A stretch of DNA of 64,000 nt from Lepidostoma basale (Eukaryota > Arthropoda > Insecta > Trichoptera > Lepidostomatidae). The stretch lies in assembly GCA_022606425.2 (NCBI GenBank), contig JAHDVF020000010.1, forward strand, positions 620,001 to 684,000, in the 5' to 3' direction. Under the pieces are notes generated by a model, which worked only from the letters and a program-made list of their open reading frames with translations, ran no database searches and was not told the origin of the DNA. The translations under genes and the position numbers were made by a program. Positions 22,989 to 30,589 of this stretch are shown here, piece by piece; positions within the stretch are counted from its first letter, which is position 1, and the number at the start of each line of letters is the position of its first letter.

Positions 22989-23477
22989 GTGTGTGTTTTG
23001 GTATTTATTTTAACATTAGTTGCAACCCGTTATATATTTACGGAAGTAAACCAAATGCTACATTAAGATTCATTGTTTGTTTGTTTGTTTAATGTTGTAC
23101 AACAATAATCAGAACAAAATTCAAAATAATCTAGAAACGTTATCGGGCATGCGCATCGTGTGTATTTCAAATTGCTTTCGGAGAGAATCGAAGTATTTCT
23201 CCTTCGCTAAACATTCTCAAACTCTTACTTTGGCGACATATGGGTTTTTGCAAATTGATATTATGATATTTGGTCATGTCCTAACTGAATATTCCGCCAT
23301 TATAGGATGTTCCCGTGGGGTTGCGTGTCGAACCTGCTTACCCGCCTGGTGCCAGACGCAGTACCCAGCGAGGGGGCACCTACCCCCGCCCCTACCCCCA
23401 TAACACACCAAGGCCTCAAGAAGGATGCCAGCGAGACGCCAGTGAGGAGAGCGGTCGCAGCCGAAAGGAAGCCTTGA
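8885..23477 (+). CDS. SDR16C/RDH10-like short-chain dehydrogenase (3' part, four exons)
   Basis: Coding exons 8885-8995, 15271-15518, 19307-19423 and 23306-23477 join in phase (648 nt, 215 residues plus stop). The product resembles epidermal retinol dehydrogenase 2/RDH10 enzymes: NAD(P)-dependent oxidoreductases of retinol or other lipid alcohols, usually on ER or lipid-droplet membranes (family knowledge; the substrate here is inferred). Visible signatures are the NNAG motif (exon at 8885), the catalytic serine in [10 protein letters not shown] and the catalytic YCSTK (Y-x-x-x-K) in the 15271 exon, followed by [11 protein letters not shown]. The N-terminal TGxxxGxG cofactor loop is absent, so at least one exon lies upstream of the window. 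The last exon ends in a Pro/Ala/Thr-rich tail of about 50 residues. Introns of 4-6 kb are full of LINE, SINE and MITE copies. A polyadenylation signal follows the stop by 53 nt. Confidence 0.93.
9045..9160 (-). pseudogene. LINE-B 3'-end fragment, minus strand
   Basis: Minus reading gives [20 protein letters not shown] then EEQPS, the LINE-B C-terminus. Confidence 0.7.
9170..9290 (-). mobile_element. SINE-1 3' half, minus strand (split copy)
   Basis: Reversed SINE-1 tail: gtatacaacaggtcgtttga, then ttgattctcatgacatgtga. The remaining half continues at 9757 after a LINE-C insertion. Confidence 0.75.
9310..9756 (+). pseudogene. LINE-C 3'-end copy inserted in SINE-1
   Basis: [40 protein letters not shown], then [20 protein letters not shown] and the end ..[10 protein letters not shown] frame is open to a stop at 9698. 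5'-truncated; tail gaggaagaagat. Confidence 0.82.
9757..9925 (-). mobile_element. SINE-1 5' half, minus strand (split copy)
   Basis: Continues the copy at 9170: atctatcgccatttgtcacg, the B box as gggaatcaaacccgggac, and the tRNA-like head ending cacgaaggtc. Confidence 0.75.
10304..10375. repeat. perfect hairpin
   Basis: gttcacaattcatcttcaac and its exact reverse complement flank a short centre. The outer parts are weakly paired, indicating a degraded foldback element. Confidence 0.75.
10640..10792 (+). pseudogene. LINE-A 3'-end fragment
   Basis: [14 protein letters not shown] reading with [11 protein letters not shown], followed by tggttagttagtt. Confidence 0.7.
10838..11005 (+). pseudogene. 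LINE-A 3'-end fragment (ttgttgttg-tailed subtype)
   Basis: [16 protein letters not shown] and [12 protein letters not shown], ending in ttgttgttgttgtt rather than ttagttag. It shows at least two LINE-A subfamilies differing in the tail repeat. Confidence 0.72.
11060..11220. repeat. foldback of the AAGGCGAAACATGTC repeat family
   Basis: gacatgtttcgcctttca at the left pairs with taaaaaggcgaaacatatc at the right. Followed by tataataaaacttctagaaa. One of about nine family members in the window. Confidence 0.6.
11230..11900. other. AT-rich, no gene seen
   Basis: No domain recognised. 11790-11880 is GC-rich but shows no recognisable product. Confidence 0.4.
11900..11970 (+). pseudogene. LINE-A extreme 3' end
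   Basis: The stretch agtgtgacagtccattcttt, ctgcctaccctttcggggag and ttagttagttagttagtt. Confidence 0.6.
12015..12185 (+). pseudogene. LINE-A 3'-end fragment
   Basis: tgaatgtcagccacgtgagg, then RACMTRCMN and [12 protein letters not shown] region. Confidence 0.68.
12215..12440 (+). mobile_element. SINE-1 copy
   Basis: Head gaccttcgtcgcgagtggta (A box), B box ggattcgattcccggcga, body and tail ..gttcaaacgacctgttgc. Diverged. Confidence 0.78.
12500..12720 (+). pseudogene. diverged LINE-A 3' end
   Basis: Reads [15 protein letters not shown] then [16 protein letters not shown] and [14 protein letters not shown], an old LINE-A tail. Confidence 0.6.
12755..12935 (-). pseudogene. LINE-A 3'-end fragment, minus strand
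   Basis: Reversed tail: ggattgccacactgttcttt, cctgacatacttctctcc, and ..aagttttcctcagtcg. Confidence 0.6.
13160..13565 (+). pseudogene. LINE-B 3' region
   Basis: Degenerate RT C-terminus, then [18 protein letters not shown] and [20 protein letters not shown], with several frame changes. Confidence 0.72.
13870..14515 (+). pseudogene. LINE-D RT C-terminal region
   Basis: [20 protein letters not shown], then [10 protein letters not shown], stop, [38 protein letters not shown] and the end [10 protein letters not shown] with TGA at 14508. Only one in-frame stop near 14092 separates the two open parts. It is the best-preserved member of this family here. Confidence 0.82.
14672..14875. mobile_element. 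TIR MITE with TA flanks (204 bp)
   Basis: About 36-bp inverted repeats with shared core AATACACATCGGG..TTAAGAAAGA, flanked by TA at 14670-14671 and 14876-14877. Noncoding; the target suggests a Tc1/mariner-type parent. Confidence 0.75.
15055..15235. repeat. foldback of the AAGGCGAAACATGTC family
   Basis: Arms gttttctagaaattttatta and taatgaaacatctagaaaac are inverted around ttgccttagaaaggcgaaac. It ends about 35 bp before the SDR exon acceptor at 15271. Confidence 0.7.
15271..15518 (+). CDS. SDR16C-like exon with catalytic Ser and YxxxK
   Basis: Acceptor ttttttcag and donor gtaggt bound this 248-nt exon, which begins in phase 0 and ends with two bases of an Arg codon. It carries [13 protein letters not shown] (catalytic Ser), [13 protein letters not shown] (catalytic Tyr and Lys) and the substrate-loop region [17 protein letters not shown]. 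All catalytic residues expected in this segment are intact. Confidence 0.94.
15640..15895 (+). pseudogene. LINE-G 3'-end fragment
   Basis: [20 protein letters not shown], then [20 protein letters not shown] and VIADVGET before a stop: the 'GKI.G.R..GR...SWL.N.R.W' C-terminus common in insect non-LTR elements. Confidence 0.75.
15990..16275. repeat. foldback with paired GTCGCGACAGC modules
   Basis: Left module 16041-16082 (minus) and right module 16132-16173 (plus) are inverted copies, with outer arms atcacgatttctgtttattc/gaataaaaagaaattgtgat. The right flank carries cggccaaaacaatggact, recurring at 27415 and 45685. Confidence 0.75.
16905..17130 (-). mobile_element. SINE-1 copy, minus strand
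   Basis: Complete order in reverse: acaacaggtcgtttgaaccc, body, gggaatcgaacccgggacct (B box), accactctgccacgaaggtc (A box). Near full length. Confidence 0.85.
17130..17520 (-). pseudogene. LINE-A 3' region, minus strand
   Basis: Minus reading of RACM.., HVERMDGEK-type and [11 protein letters not shown] regions, with SAYSYGEK at the tail. Directly joined to the SINE-1 at 16905. Confidence 0.68.
17521..18365. other. AT-rich intron, no gene seen
   Basis: No recognised domain or repeat. Confidence 0.4.
18370..18440. repeat. CT/CA simple repeat
   Basis: tctctctctccccccctctc followed by ctctctcacacacacata. Confidence 0.85.
18650..18775 (-). pseudogene. LINE-A fragment, minus strand
   Basis: Reverse of [17 protein letters not shown]..: ccatgcttcgcttccatact and gaccagaaatccattgtgaa. 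Confidence 0.6.
18865..19015 (+). repeat. foldback with GAAACATGTC hairpin module
   Basis: Outer arms tacactttgtttata..acact pair with agtgt..aaacaaagtgta. Inner arms attacatagac/gtctatgtaat enclose CTGAAGA, stem GGAC/GTCC and GAAACATGTC. Three nested pairings. Confidence 0.75.
19307..19423 (+). CDS. SDR16C-like exon (C-terminal region)
   Basis: Acceptor ttccag and donor gtaatt. The first base completes the Arg codon split after the previous exon. It reads (R)[19 protein letters not shown]..., ending ..[10 protein letters not shown] plus two bases of Trp. It corresponds to the 'PxVADxIV..I' segment before the C-terminal membrane-associated helix in RDH10-type enzymes. Confidence 0.9.
19538..19578 (-). 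repeat. GAAACATGTC hairpin module with outer stem
   Basis: On minus: TACAC-CTGAAGATG-GAGG-TAT-CCTC-TGAAACATGTC-GTGTA. The outer TACAC/GTGTA stem pairs immediately outside the conserved blocks. Confidence 0.6.
19780..19960 (+). mobile_element. SINE-1 body fragment
   Basis: gcagtgtgattgtcacactg through cacgtgacaataaaatggcg, then ccctttacatcgatgtggct and a short aataataataatt tail. Lacks the head. The alternative tail also occurs at 22500. Confidence 0.65.
20115..20440. repeat. second copy of the 7996 repeat
   Basis: Same order of blocks as 7996-8330, beginning aattgtatctcaatagagac. Confidence 0.7.
20545..20765. repeat. interleaved inverted repeats
   Basis: 20560-20607 (gtatacttatatctgtatac, aatcctggattttcacctgt) pairs with 20700-20757. 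Between them, ttcgtctctattgagataca (20658-20684) is the reverse of 20115-20145. Confidence 0.75.
20799..21126. mobile_element. TIR MITE with AAGG(G)TGTTTTTTTTAGAGG ends (about 325 bp)
   Basis: Left end near 20799 (tataaaggtgttttttttta) and right end near 21126 (reverse of the same) are inverted. Interior contains gcgccacggctagctcgaat and an internal hairpin around caactgtcaaattgacag. No ORF of note. A neighbouring related end occurs at 20764-20787. Confidence 0.6.
21640..21975 (+). mobile_element. Helitron 3'-end fragment
   Basis: Ends ..atttgctgggtccgctagtt, close to the 3' terminus of the 32074 Helitron (..cgggtcagctagttt), including the final CTAG|T. The 5' part is not identifiable. Confidence 0.5.
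22020..22265 (+). pseudogene. LINE-A fragment
   Basis: Degenerate reading of ..[20 protein letters not shown] then RVDAGNK and IHNGVLV; frames broken. Confidence 0.6.
22265..22312 (+). repeat. AAGGCGAAAC hairpin fragment
   Basis: TTGATTATG, CCTT-AGC-AAGG, CGAAACGTGT. The rest of the repeat resumes at 22570 (tataataaaacgtctagaaa), so SINE-1 has inserted in it. Confidence 0.6.
22313..22575 (+). mobile_element. SINE-1 copy with (AAT)n tail
   Basis: Head gaccttcgtgacctagtggt, B box gggttcgattcccggggtgg, body to tgtaaagagcgattcaacaa and aataataataataatt. Inserted within the 22265-22635 repeat. Confidence 0.8.
22640..22800 (+). mobile_element. SINE-1 3' part
   Basis: gtctggtgtagaattcatgt through ttgggtccaaacgacctgtt and a poly(A) tail. 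Confidence 0.75.
22953..22997. repeat. (GT)n microsatellite
   Basis: Run of GT dinucleotides with one GC interruption. Confidence 0.9.
23306..23477 (+). CDS. SDR16C-like last exon with Pro-rich tail
   Basis: The acceptor is ..ccattatag. The first base completes Trp, then [20 protein letters not shown] leads into a tail rich in Pro, Ala and Thr and a basic end ([11 protein letters not shown]) with TGA at 23475-23477. The tail is longer than the short ends typical of vertebrate SDR16C proteins and looks disordered. Local GC content is well above the surroundings. Confidence 0.85.
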
Positions 23478-23530
23478 ATTCCTATATTGAATATAGTTTC
23501 TATAAAAACCTCGAGTGTTTGTACCTGTAT

Positions 23531-23536
23531 AATAAA
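23531..23536 (+). terminator. polyadenylation signal of the SDR16C-like gene
   Basis: AATAAA lies 53 nt after the stop codon and is followed about 10 nt later by a T-rich stretch. It is the first canonical signal downstream. Confidence 0.6.
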
Positions 23537-24050
23537 AGTGCTCTTTAAAATTAATTTTAAGTGGATATTGTGAAAACAGTGATTTGGGTAATATTGTATT
23601 ATGTCTGAAGGAAAATTCGTTATTATATAGAACATTATTTTAAAGTATTTTAGTTTTATTGAGGCCGTGTATAGAATTAATTAATGTAGGTAACCAAATT
23701 ATAAACATATATATGGTAATTTTTTAAAGATATTTCACATTTTCAATATTTTTTCGATGGTGTGAGTATACATATAATGTAGTCGAGGTAAAAATAGATC
23801 TATGTAGAGTAGGGTTGCCACAATAGTTTAAGTACTGACCAGAATACAAATCAAAATTCATGAAAAGTAATATACGGAGTATTCCACGCCGAGTGAGAAA
23901 GCTGTCCGTAGTAGTTGGTAGGTACCTAAAAAAACAAATAAATCTGATGAAGAAACATATTTATTGCCTATGTTTATTTAGTAATTAAAAGAATGACGTT
24001 ATTGGAAAACTCCAGGTGTTATTAAATAGGTGTCTTAGCTCAATATTCAA
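23537..24050. other. downstream of SDR gene, no gene seen
   Basis: AT-rich; nothing recognised. Confidence 0.4.
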
Positions 24051-24054
24051 GATC

Positions 24055-24330
24055 TGTTGGCCCCAAACAGTGTCAAATGCAGGCGAAAAGTCAATTAGAG
24101 AACAAGTCGCTAGACGCAAATGGCAGTGGATCGGTCACACTCTGAGACGGAATCCAGCCTGCATCGCTCAGGGCGCACTAGACAGATTCCCTATGGGGGG
24201 AAAGAGGAAGCAAGGCAGACCTAGAGCCACCTGGAGAAGAGCCCTGCAGGATGAGGTTAAAGCAGCAGGCCTCACTTGCAGCATCGAGGTGAGACAGGAC
24301 AAAAAGAAGAAGAAGAGAATATGGTAGAAC
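24055..24330 (+). pseudogene. LINE-E 3'-end fragment
   Basis: EKSIREQVARRKWQWIGHTL, RRNPACIAQGALDRFPMGG and GRPRATWRRALQDEVKAAGL; tail caaaaagaagaagaag. Open to a stop at 24327. Confidence 0.8.
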
Positions 24331-24479
24331 ACTACATAGATTTCAATTCAATAGGAACAATATTATTTTCATTATGTTTTGTATTCAATAGTTCAAGCAC
24401 CTGCTCTTATATTTGTCTGTCTTCTTGACCAGCTTCATTGCGCTCCGCTCCGGTTTTCCCATAACTAATTTGTGTGCCG

Positions 24480-24835
24480 AGAAACTACGAGTGACCCAAA
24501 GAGCCATGGAAAGAGCCATGTTAGGAATAAGCCTAAGAGACAGAGTCAGAAAGGATACGGTGAGAGAAAAAACAATGGTCACTGACATTATCCACCGGGT
24601 GGCGACTCTTAAATGGCAATGGGCAGGTCAAGTAGCCAGAAGCTCAGATGAAAAGTGGACAAGAAGACTACTGACTTGGAGACCGTGGACGGCAAAGAGA
24701 AGTGCAGGGCGACCGCAACTACGGTGGAAGGATGATCTGAACAGACATGTCGGAATAACCTGGATGCAGTCTACACAGGATGCACAATGGAGGTGGCATT
24801 TGTCCAAGAGTGGACGGGAATAGGCTGAGGAAGAA
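24480..24835 (+). pseudogene. LINE-C 3'-end fragment
   Basis: [40 protein letters not shown] and [20 protein letters not shown]; frame shift near the end (QDAQWRWHLS). Tail gaggaagaagaaaa. Confidence 0.83.
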
Positions 24836-25615
24836 GAAAAATAAGAATTTGTGAAGCAGGGATTTTTGAAAAATACTGCGGCTCATTTATTCCGACTAGG
24901 ACATTTGATGGGCTAAGCTGGACGACCGGGGCAGAGTTTTTAAACCGGTGACATGTCCCGGTTGACCGGGATGTATGGCAACCCTAATCTAGAGTCATTT
25001 TAACGTTTTAATTATTTCTCAGATGTTATTTATTTCCCAAGTTAAAATATTTGGTTTTTACCACATTGTATTGTGTTGGTGGCAGCATTGTATATATAGT
25101 ACTATTATTTCAAATGATATAGCTAATATCGAAACATAATTGTAACGTAAATTAAAGAATATTGTCATATATTTTTTAATATTTCGCCATTGCCCGAATA
25201 TGAAAATATGTTTTTAAAATTAATTGATAACCGAAAAATTATTCTAATGTCCTCTTTAAATCAACGATTTATATATACTAAGGCACTTTATATTTTGTAT
25301 AACGAAATATATTTATATTGCGTTTACTTCAATAAATATTATTTTTTATTATTTATTTATACATTCAATTTTAAATTGTTCACTACCAGTTACAGAGTCA
25401 CGCTTCTTTGGCTTTTACGCAATATTAAAATAATTGATTATCCAGAAAACAGTTTAAGTTAATTTATTTTCAGTGAGGATTTGGTTTTTAATCTATTCGT
25501 GTTTATACATTAATATGTAAAAATAATGCAAATTTGTTTGATATTCAACCATGACCGGTTTCAGGACACAGCTGTTGCAATCATCACTTGGCAGCAGGTA
25601 AATGACAAATAGCAA
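24836..25615. other. AT-rich, no gene seen
   Basis: Only weak features: caaccatgaccggtttcagg near 25547, part of a hairpin module on minus. Confidence 0.4.
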
Positions 25616-25616
25616 G

Positions 25617-26065
25617 TTCTTCTTATTCTTCTTCTTCAGCCTTAATCTTTGTACTGCTGGATACAGATAGGGCTCTTCCAAATGTTTCAACTACTTTCTG
25701 TCGCTTGCCTTTCTCGTCCACTATTTTACCAGCTTATTGAGGCTAAATTGTCGGCCCATCTCTTCTGTGGCCTTCCGACACCTCTTTTATTAATTTTCCC
25801 ATGGTCTCCATTTGATTAATCTGGATGTTCACAAATTGTTATCTTGTCTCAATGTGTGTCCTACCCATTGCCACTCTGATATCGCTGTACGATGGATGAT
25901 GTCGATAACTCCCTATTAAGTCTTATTTCTTCATTTTTTATTCGATCTCTTAGACTCACACCGAGTATTTATCTTTCTATAGATCATTTCGTAAGCTTTA
26001 TTTAGTTTTTGACTACTTTTAGTGCAATGGACATAGTGTCTAGTCCATACTAGCAGTACACATGC
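25617..26065 (-). pseudogene. LINE 3' region, minus strand
   Basis: Reversed tail ttcttcttattcttcttctt and agcc, then ..ccatctcttctgtggcctt and ..acccattgccactctgata, equivalent to a W.V..RWADN..A RT C-terminus. Confidence 0.65.
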
Positions 26066-26069
26066 TAGC

Positions 26070-26410
26070 CGTGTCATTAGAATGCCTGAGACAAGACTCC
26101 CAAGGAAAATTGTGTACTCTCAGTTGAATCAAGGGAAAATGTTCACACGGAGGTCAGAGGAAACTCTAAAAGGACTCCTTAAAAGCAATCCTCCAAAGGA
26201 CTAACATCGATAGTGAATGCTTGGAAAATACTGCCGTTGACAGACCTAGGTGAAGAATAACAGTAAATTAAGACACAGGGCATTGGCAGCCTTCCCCTGG
26301 CCTAGATGCCCCAGAGTGTGTGGGTCCAGGATTGAGCTATTTTGCCTGCGGACTCACAACCATGAAGAACAGTCATCCTCGGACACGAGGGACAGCCGAT
26401 GATGATGACA
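26070..26410 (+). pseudogene. LINE 3'-end fragment
   Basis: RMPETRLPRKIVYSQLNQGK then MFTRRSEETLKGLLKSN and ..PWPRCPRVCGSRIELFCL, tail cgatgatgatgac. It is a C-terminal segment seen in insect RTE/Jockey-type elements. Confidence 0.65.
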
Positions 26411-26464
26411 CATGGATCAAAAACCTTTTGTTTCAAATATACTGAGACTTGTTTCTTCTACTTT

Positions 26465-26795
26465 CGCCTAGCCATTTCCCGTTATTTAGGGTCAGCTCTC
26501 CTAATACGGCTCCGCCAAGTCTCACGATCCAGGGTCATCTGGCTGTCTAGTTCCAGCGCCTTCAGCGATGTATTCATAGTCCCTCTGCTCACATATCCGT
26601 ACCACCGCAGACAACGTTTCCTAGTTTTTTTCCGGTATGGGAGCGACTTTTAGGCTACCTCTGATGTCCTCATTTCTAGCTTTATCCGGCATGGTAACCC
26701 CGGTGGCCCACCTCAGCATCTTCATTTCCGCTACGTGTGGCCTCTGTTATTCTTGTCGCCTTGTGACCCAGCATTCCGATCTGAGACTTGTTTAT
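26465..26795 (-). pseudogene. LINE 3' region, minus strand
   Basis: Minus reading includes MLRWATGVTMPDKARNEDIR then GSLKVAPIPEK and RWYGYVSRGTMNTSLKALEL, a typical RT C-terminus. Confidence 0.68.
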
Positions 26796-27405
26796 TTAAA
26801 AAAAATATGTTTCCCATAAGCAACCCATCTTGGCGCTATTCTTCTTGGTGGCTTAGGTGTTTCATTATTTTTCTATGGTTGGCTTTGTGCCTCAGATATA
26901 TATTCATCAACTATATATTTTTTACAGGTTACACAATGTAATTATAACTATTTAATTTTTAAATTTATTTGTTATTAACGTTAAGATAACATTTTGTGAT
27001 TATGATGTGGGTTTAAAAAATTAGTATTACGACTGTATCGGGTGATTTTAGAATGGATACTAAAAGATAATGTATTGTTCAGTCAATAAAATAAATGGTT
27101 TTGTACATTTTATAAAAAAACAGGAAATCACGTAGGATTCTCATCACAACGGAATACTAATACATGAGTGACGCGGGAGAATAAAATGTGTTATTCGAAC
27201 CAGGAATTAAAATGTCAAATTCAAGTATGGACGATTTCGAAAAAAAATGTGAAATGTATTTTTTGTATAAAATAAATATATGTCAACCTATAACTTTTGT
27301 TGTTTTTTATTTGCCCTAGAAGTAACACCTAAATATCATAGAAGAAAAAAAGGGGATATATTTATAGTTTCATATATAATATTAAACTAAAAAAAGTAAC
27401 ATTGT
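26796..27405. other. AT-rich, no gene seen
   Basis: Nothing recognised. Confidence 0.35.
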
Positions 27406-27409
27406 TAAT

Positions 27410-27645
27410 TAGTCCATTGTTTTGGCCGAAACACTATGGATACTTCAACATTAATACTGTTAAAATTTAAAACACTGTTATATATCCCAATTTCTTTTTA
27501 TTTACTGAGTGTCGCGACAGCTGTTTCGCCAACCGATGTTGGCATCATCAGGCAATTTAACAATAAACTAAGTTTATTGTTAAATTTTTATTTAAAAAGA
27601 AATTGTGATATATAACAGTGTTTTAAATTTTAACAGTAATTGTTA
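27410..27645. repeat. foldback with one GTCGCGACAGC module
   Basis: ttagtccattgttttggccg lies at the left; outer arms ttaaaatttaaaacactgtt / aacagtgttttaaattttaa pair. The module at 27511-27552 (minus) has stem GCCAAC/GTTGGC. Confidence 0.75.
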
Positions 27646-27714
27646 ATTAGCTTAATGTTGTTATTTGAAATTTCATGGTAAATTTTTTGTAAATAATAAA
27701 CATATTTTTTATTT

Positions 27715-27830
27715 TATTTTTTCTTGCATACAACAGGTCGTTTGAACCCAATATCACAAAACGCTTTCGAGAGTATTTTTCTTGTCCTGTTTCGAAAATG
27801 TAATACTTCATCATCAGGAGAACTATGAAA
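27715..27830. repeat. SINE-1 tail scrap and hairpin module
   Basis: gcatacaacaggtcgtttga is the reversed SINE-1 end. 27777-27822 (minus) reads CTGATGATGAAG...TTTTCGAAACAGGAC. Confidence 0.5.
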
Positions 27831-27884
27831 GTTACCAAAAATAGAATATACATAAATACCTATATATCAAAAGCCTGTGACTAA

Positions 27885-27960
27885 CTAACCATCACACCGT
27901 CTCTCAAGAGGGGTAGGCAGAAAGACTGGAACGCCACATTGTTCCGTATATACTTACCAG
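27885..27960 (-). pseudogene. LINE-A extreme 3' end, minus strand
   Basis: aactaaccatcacaccgtct, then ggggtaggcagaaagactgg, ending gttccgtatatact. Confidence 0.55.
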
Positions 27961-28089
27961 TAAGAAGAGCAATTCGGACGTTGAATTTAATCGTCTCAGA
28001 TTTGGACATTTTTAGTGAAATATTTATCAAATTCTGGAAATGGTACTGCCTCACTGATGTCGACATATTTGGGATCCTTCTGAGATGCT

Positions 28090-28600
28090 CGTATGTTATC
28101 TTTTAGTTTCATATCGATATTGTATTTTTGTTTACCGTTTTGTGTCCAAATGAGTCGCCTAAATGTTTTTTTTTGTTGTCTTATTTGTTGGATAACAAAA
28201 ATGAAGCTTTCACAAAAATAGTTGCATCTTCTATTAAGAATTACCTTCAACTGGAACATGCTGTAGTTTCATAGATTTTTAGATAAAATAACGTAGGTAG
28301 GTACTTCGGCTATGAACCTGGGATATAAAATAAAATGTAAATGACCCGGGTACCTACCTACGTGACGTTAGACATCGGCATCGCGCAGACTCCCCTCCCT
28401 ACTTATTAACGGAACCACGGACATTATTCAAAACGAACCAATCAGAGAAGCTTTATGTCTAAATGTATCCGCAATTTTGCCAAACCAGACATAACATAAT
28501 TATACCGCAATATTTTGACCGTTTTCCTTGTTCTATAAATACGCATGTCGAAGATCAACTTCTCAAAGCTGTATTTTTTTAATAAATATTTGAAATAAAT
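28090..28600. other. no gene seen
   Basis: Nothing recognised; 28330-28440 is GC-richer without a product. Confidence 0.35.
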
Positions 28601-28605
28601 ATAAT

Positions 28606-28800
28606 AAATGTCATCATCATCATTTCTCGGCGCTACATCCCGGTGTGGGACTTGGCCTCGTCCACAACGGTCCTCCACTGACTTCTGTCTCTGGCCCTTT
28701 CTCTCCATTCCCAGCTCCTTCCATTTTCTCCCAATCTTCTTCCAAGCAATCCGCTCATATTTTCCTCGGTCTGCCTCTTGGTCTCTTTTCGCGTATATAT
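28606..28800 (-). pseudogene. LINE 3'-end fragment, minus strand
   Basis: tcatcatcatcatttctcgg (reversed tail), then ggtgtgggacttggcctcgt and aatccgctcatattttcctc. Ends where the deleted mariner begins. Confidence 0.62.
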
Positions 28801-28804
28801 ATTA

Positions 28805-29308
28805 GGTCCTTACATATGAAATTGGCGTTTTGCCGTACTGGCAACTTTGATCTCAAATATCTTCTCTTTGGTTAGGAATTCCAAATTCAAATTTATACAG
28901 CTATTTACTCAAGTATTTGTGTAGGCCACTGCTGCTTCATGATAACGCTGGACCACACACTGCACAACAGACGGCTACCAAATTAGAAGAGCTTCAATTG
29001 AAATGTCTAAGACATCCACCGTACTCTCCGGACCTTGCCCCAACAGATTACTATTTTTTTCGAAATTTGGATAACTTCTTGCAAGGGAAAAAAATCATCT
29101 CAGATGGGGCAGTCCAAACCGACTTCAAAGATTTTATTGATTCCCGTCCGAATGGTTTTTTAGTAAAGGGATCGATGAACTACCTATGAGATGGCAAAAG
29201 TGCATAGATAGCAATGGTACATACTTTGATTAAATAAATATATTGTAATTTAAAAAAATCAACTTTATGTTCCTCCCATACAAAACGCCAATTTCATATG
29301 TAAGGACC
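28805..29308 (+). mobile_element. internally deleted mariner copy (504 bp)
   Basis: Same TIRs and TA flanks as the full element at 49494. The 5' noncoding end runs to ..agtatttgtgt and joins directly to aggccactgctgc, a point in the middle of the transposase. About 780 bp are missing. The first two-thirds of the ORF, including the first catalytic Asp, are gone. Confidence 0.92.
28917..29234 (+). pseudogene. mariner transposase C-terminal remnant
   Basis: Encodes [20 protein letters not shown] through [18 protein letters not shown] frameshift near the ..NGFLVKG segment alters the end relative to the intact copy. It cannot make transposase. Confidence 0.88.
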
Positions 29309-29349
29309 TAATATAATATAATATATATACGAATTTTAAATTATTAAAC

Positions 29350-29473
29350 GATGGCAGTGTGATTGTCACACTGTCTTTGGTCTGGTATACAATTCACGTG
29401 ACGATAAAATGGCGATTGATTATCTAACTGTCACAAGTCACGAGAATCAATAGCTTAAAAATTGTATTCAGTT
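29350..29473 (+). mobile_element. SINE-1 body, interrupted copy (left part)
   Basis: gatggcagtgtgattgtcac to aaaattgtattcagtt; continues at 29641. Confidence 0.75.
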
Positions 29474-29640
29474 CTTCTTCTTTTTCTTCGTCAGCCCTTA
29501 TCGGTCCACTGGTGGACATAGGCTTCCTCCCTTCTCTTCCACTAGTCTCTATCTCCTGCCAGCCGTAGCCACATTTCCCCCCCACGGCAGCAATGTCGTC
29601 GGCCCACCTTTTTTGCGGGCTGCCGACGTTTCTCCTATTC
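29474..29640 (-). mobile_element. 167-bp 5'-truncated LINE insertion with 11-bp TSD
   Basis: Reversed A/G tail (cttcttctttttcttcgtca) followed by LINE 3' sequence. TGTATTCAGTT occurs at 29463-29473 and again at 29641-29651. Confidence 0.82.
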
Positions 29641-29685
29641 TGTATTCAGTTATTGGGTTCAAATAACCTGGTGCATACAAGTGTG
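29641..29685 (+). mobile_element. SINE-1 tail, interrupted copy (right part)
   Basis: tgtattcagttattgggttc, then aaataacctggtgcatac completes the copy at 29350. Confidence 0.72.
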
Positions 29686-29689
29686 GAAA

Positions 29690-30170
29690 GCAACTGGAAA
29701 CTGTCAGATTAAAAAGGCTAAAATGGCATCACAAGGACCAGCAAAGATGTCAATAAACTTTGCTGTAAACCAATAACTAGGATTGAATCTAAAAAAAAGA
29801 GACCAAAGAAATAAGTTTAACGATTTCAATCATGACGTCAACAACTATTCCAATTGCCAGGTGCCTAAAAATAGATTTTGATTTTCTTGTTATTTTGGAT
29901 TAAACTGAAACCTTGAAAATCTCAGGTAAGCATTGTGTTTATATATTTCTTCGTATTAACATTAATTAACATATATTATTATATCTGTTGCCAATTTTTA
30001 TACTATTCTCCGGCTATTACGCGTTTAACTTCGTGTTTACGTTATTTTTCATATGTGTATAATTACAAGTATGCCAAATTAACAATATTTATGTCATTAA
30101 CGTATATTTGTGTCCAATTACGTAGGTAGATTTTTTTTAGAAAAAGCAACTCTTTTGTAAGTTGATGTGA
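29690..30170. other. no gene seen
   Basis: AT-rich; a 64-codon frame at 29935 has no recognisable features. Confidence 0.35.
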
Positions 30171-30589
30171 ATTATTTCTTTAATTTTTTTAAGAGATTGT
30201 ATTTTCACAACACTTCATTACACTCTTCAAAAACATGTTTCGGGTTGTAGTCATCCTTCTTCCGTGTACAAATGAAACCAATAGAATGGTACAAAAAAGT
30301 TACCTACTTAAACACTAATTGAAACGGGGTGAAATTAAATTTAAACTCGGGGGTATTTTTTTTAAATGTTTTTTTTTTGGAATTTGCTAACCACCTCATT
30401 GAATAGGATCTTTAATTTAACAAAGTTAACGGCGTCTACATTTGATGGTTTAATAATGTAGATGATTTAAAAGCCATAAAATAATGAAAATTTAACTTCA
30501 AGCCCAATTTTAGATATATTCCCATTATATTTAATATTGGTAAGAAATTATATTTGTTTTATTATGTTTTATAATAAGTGAATCACTTG

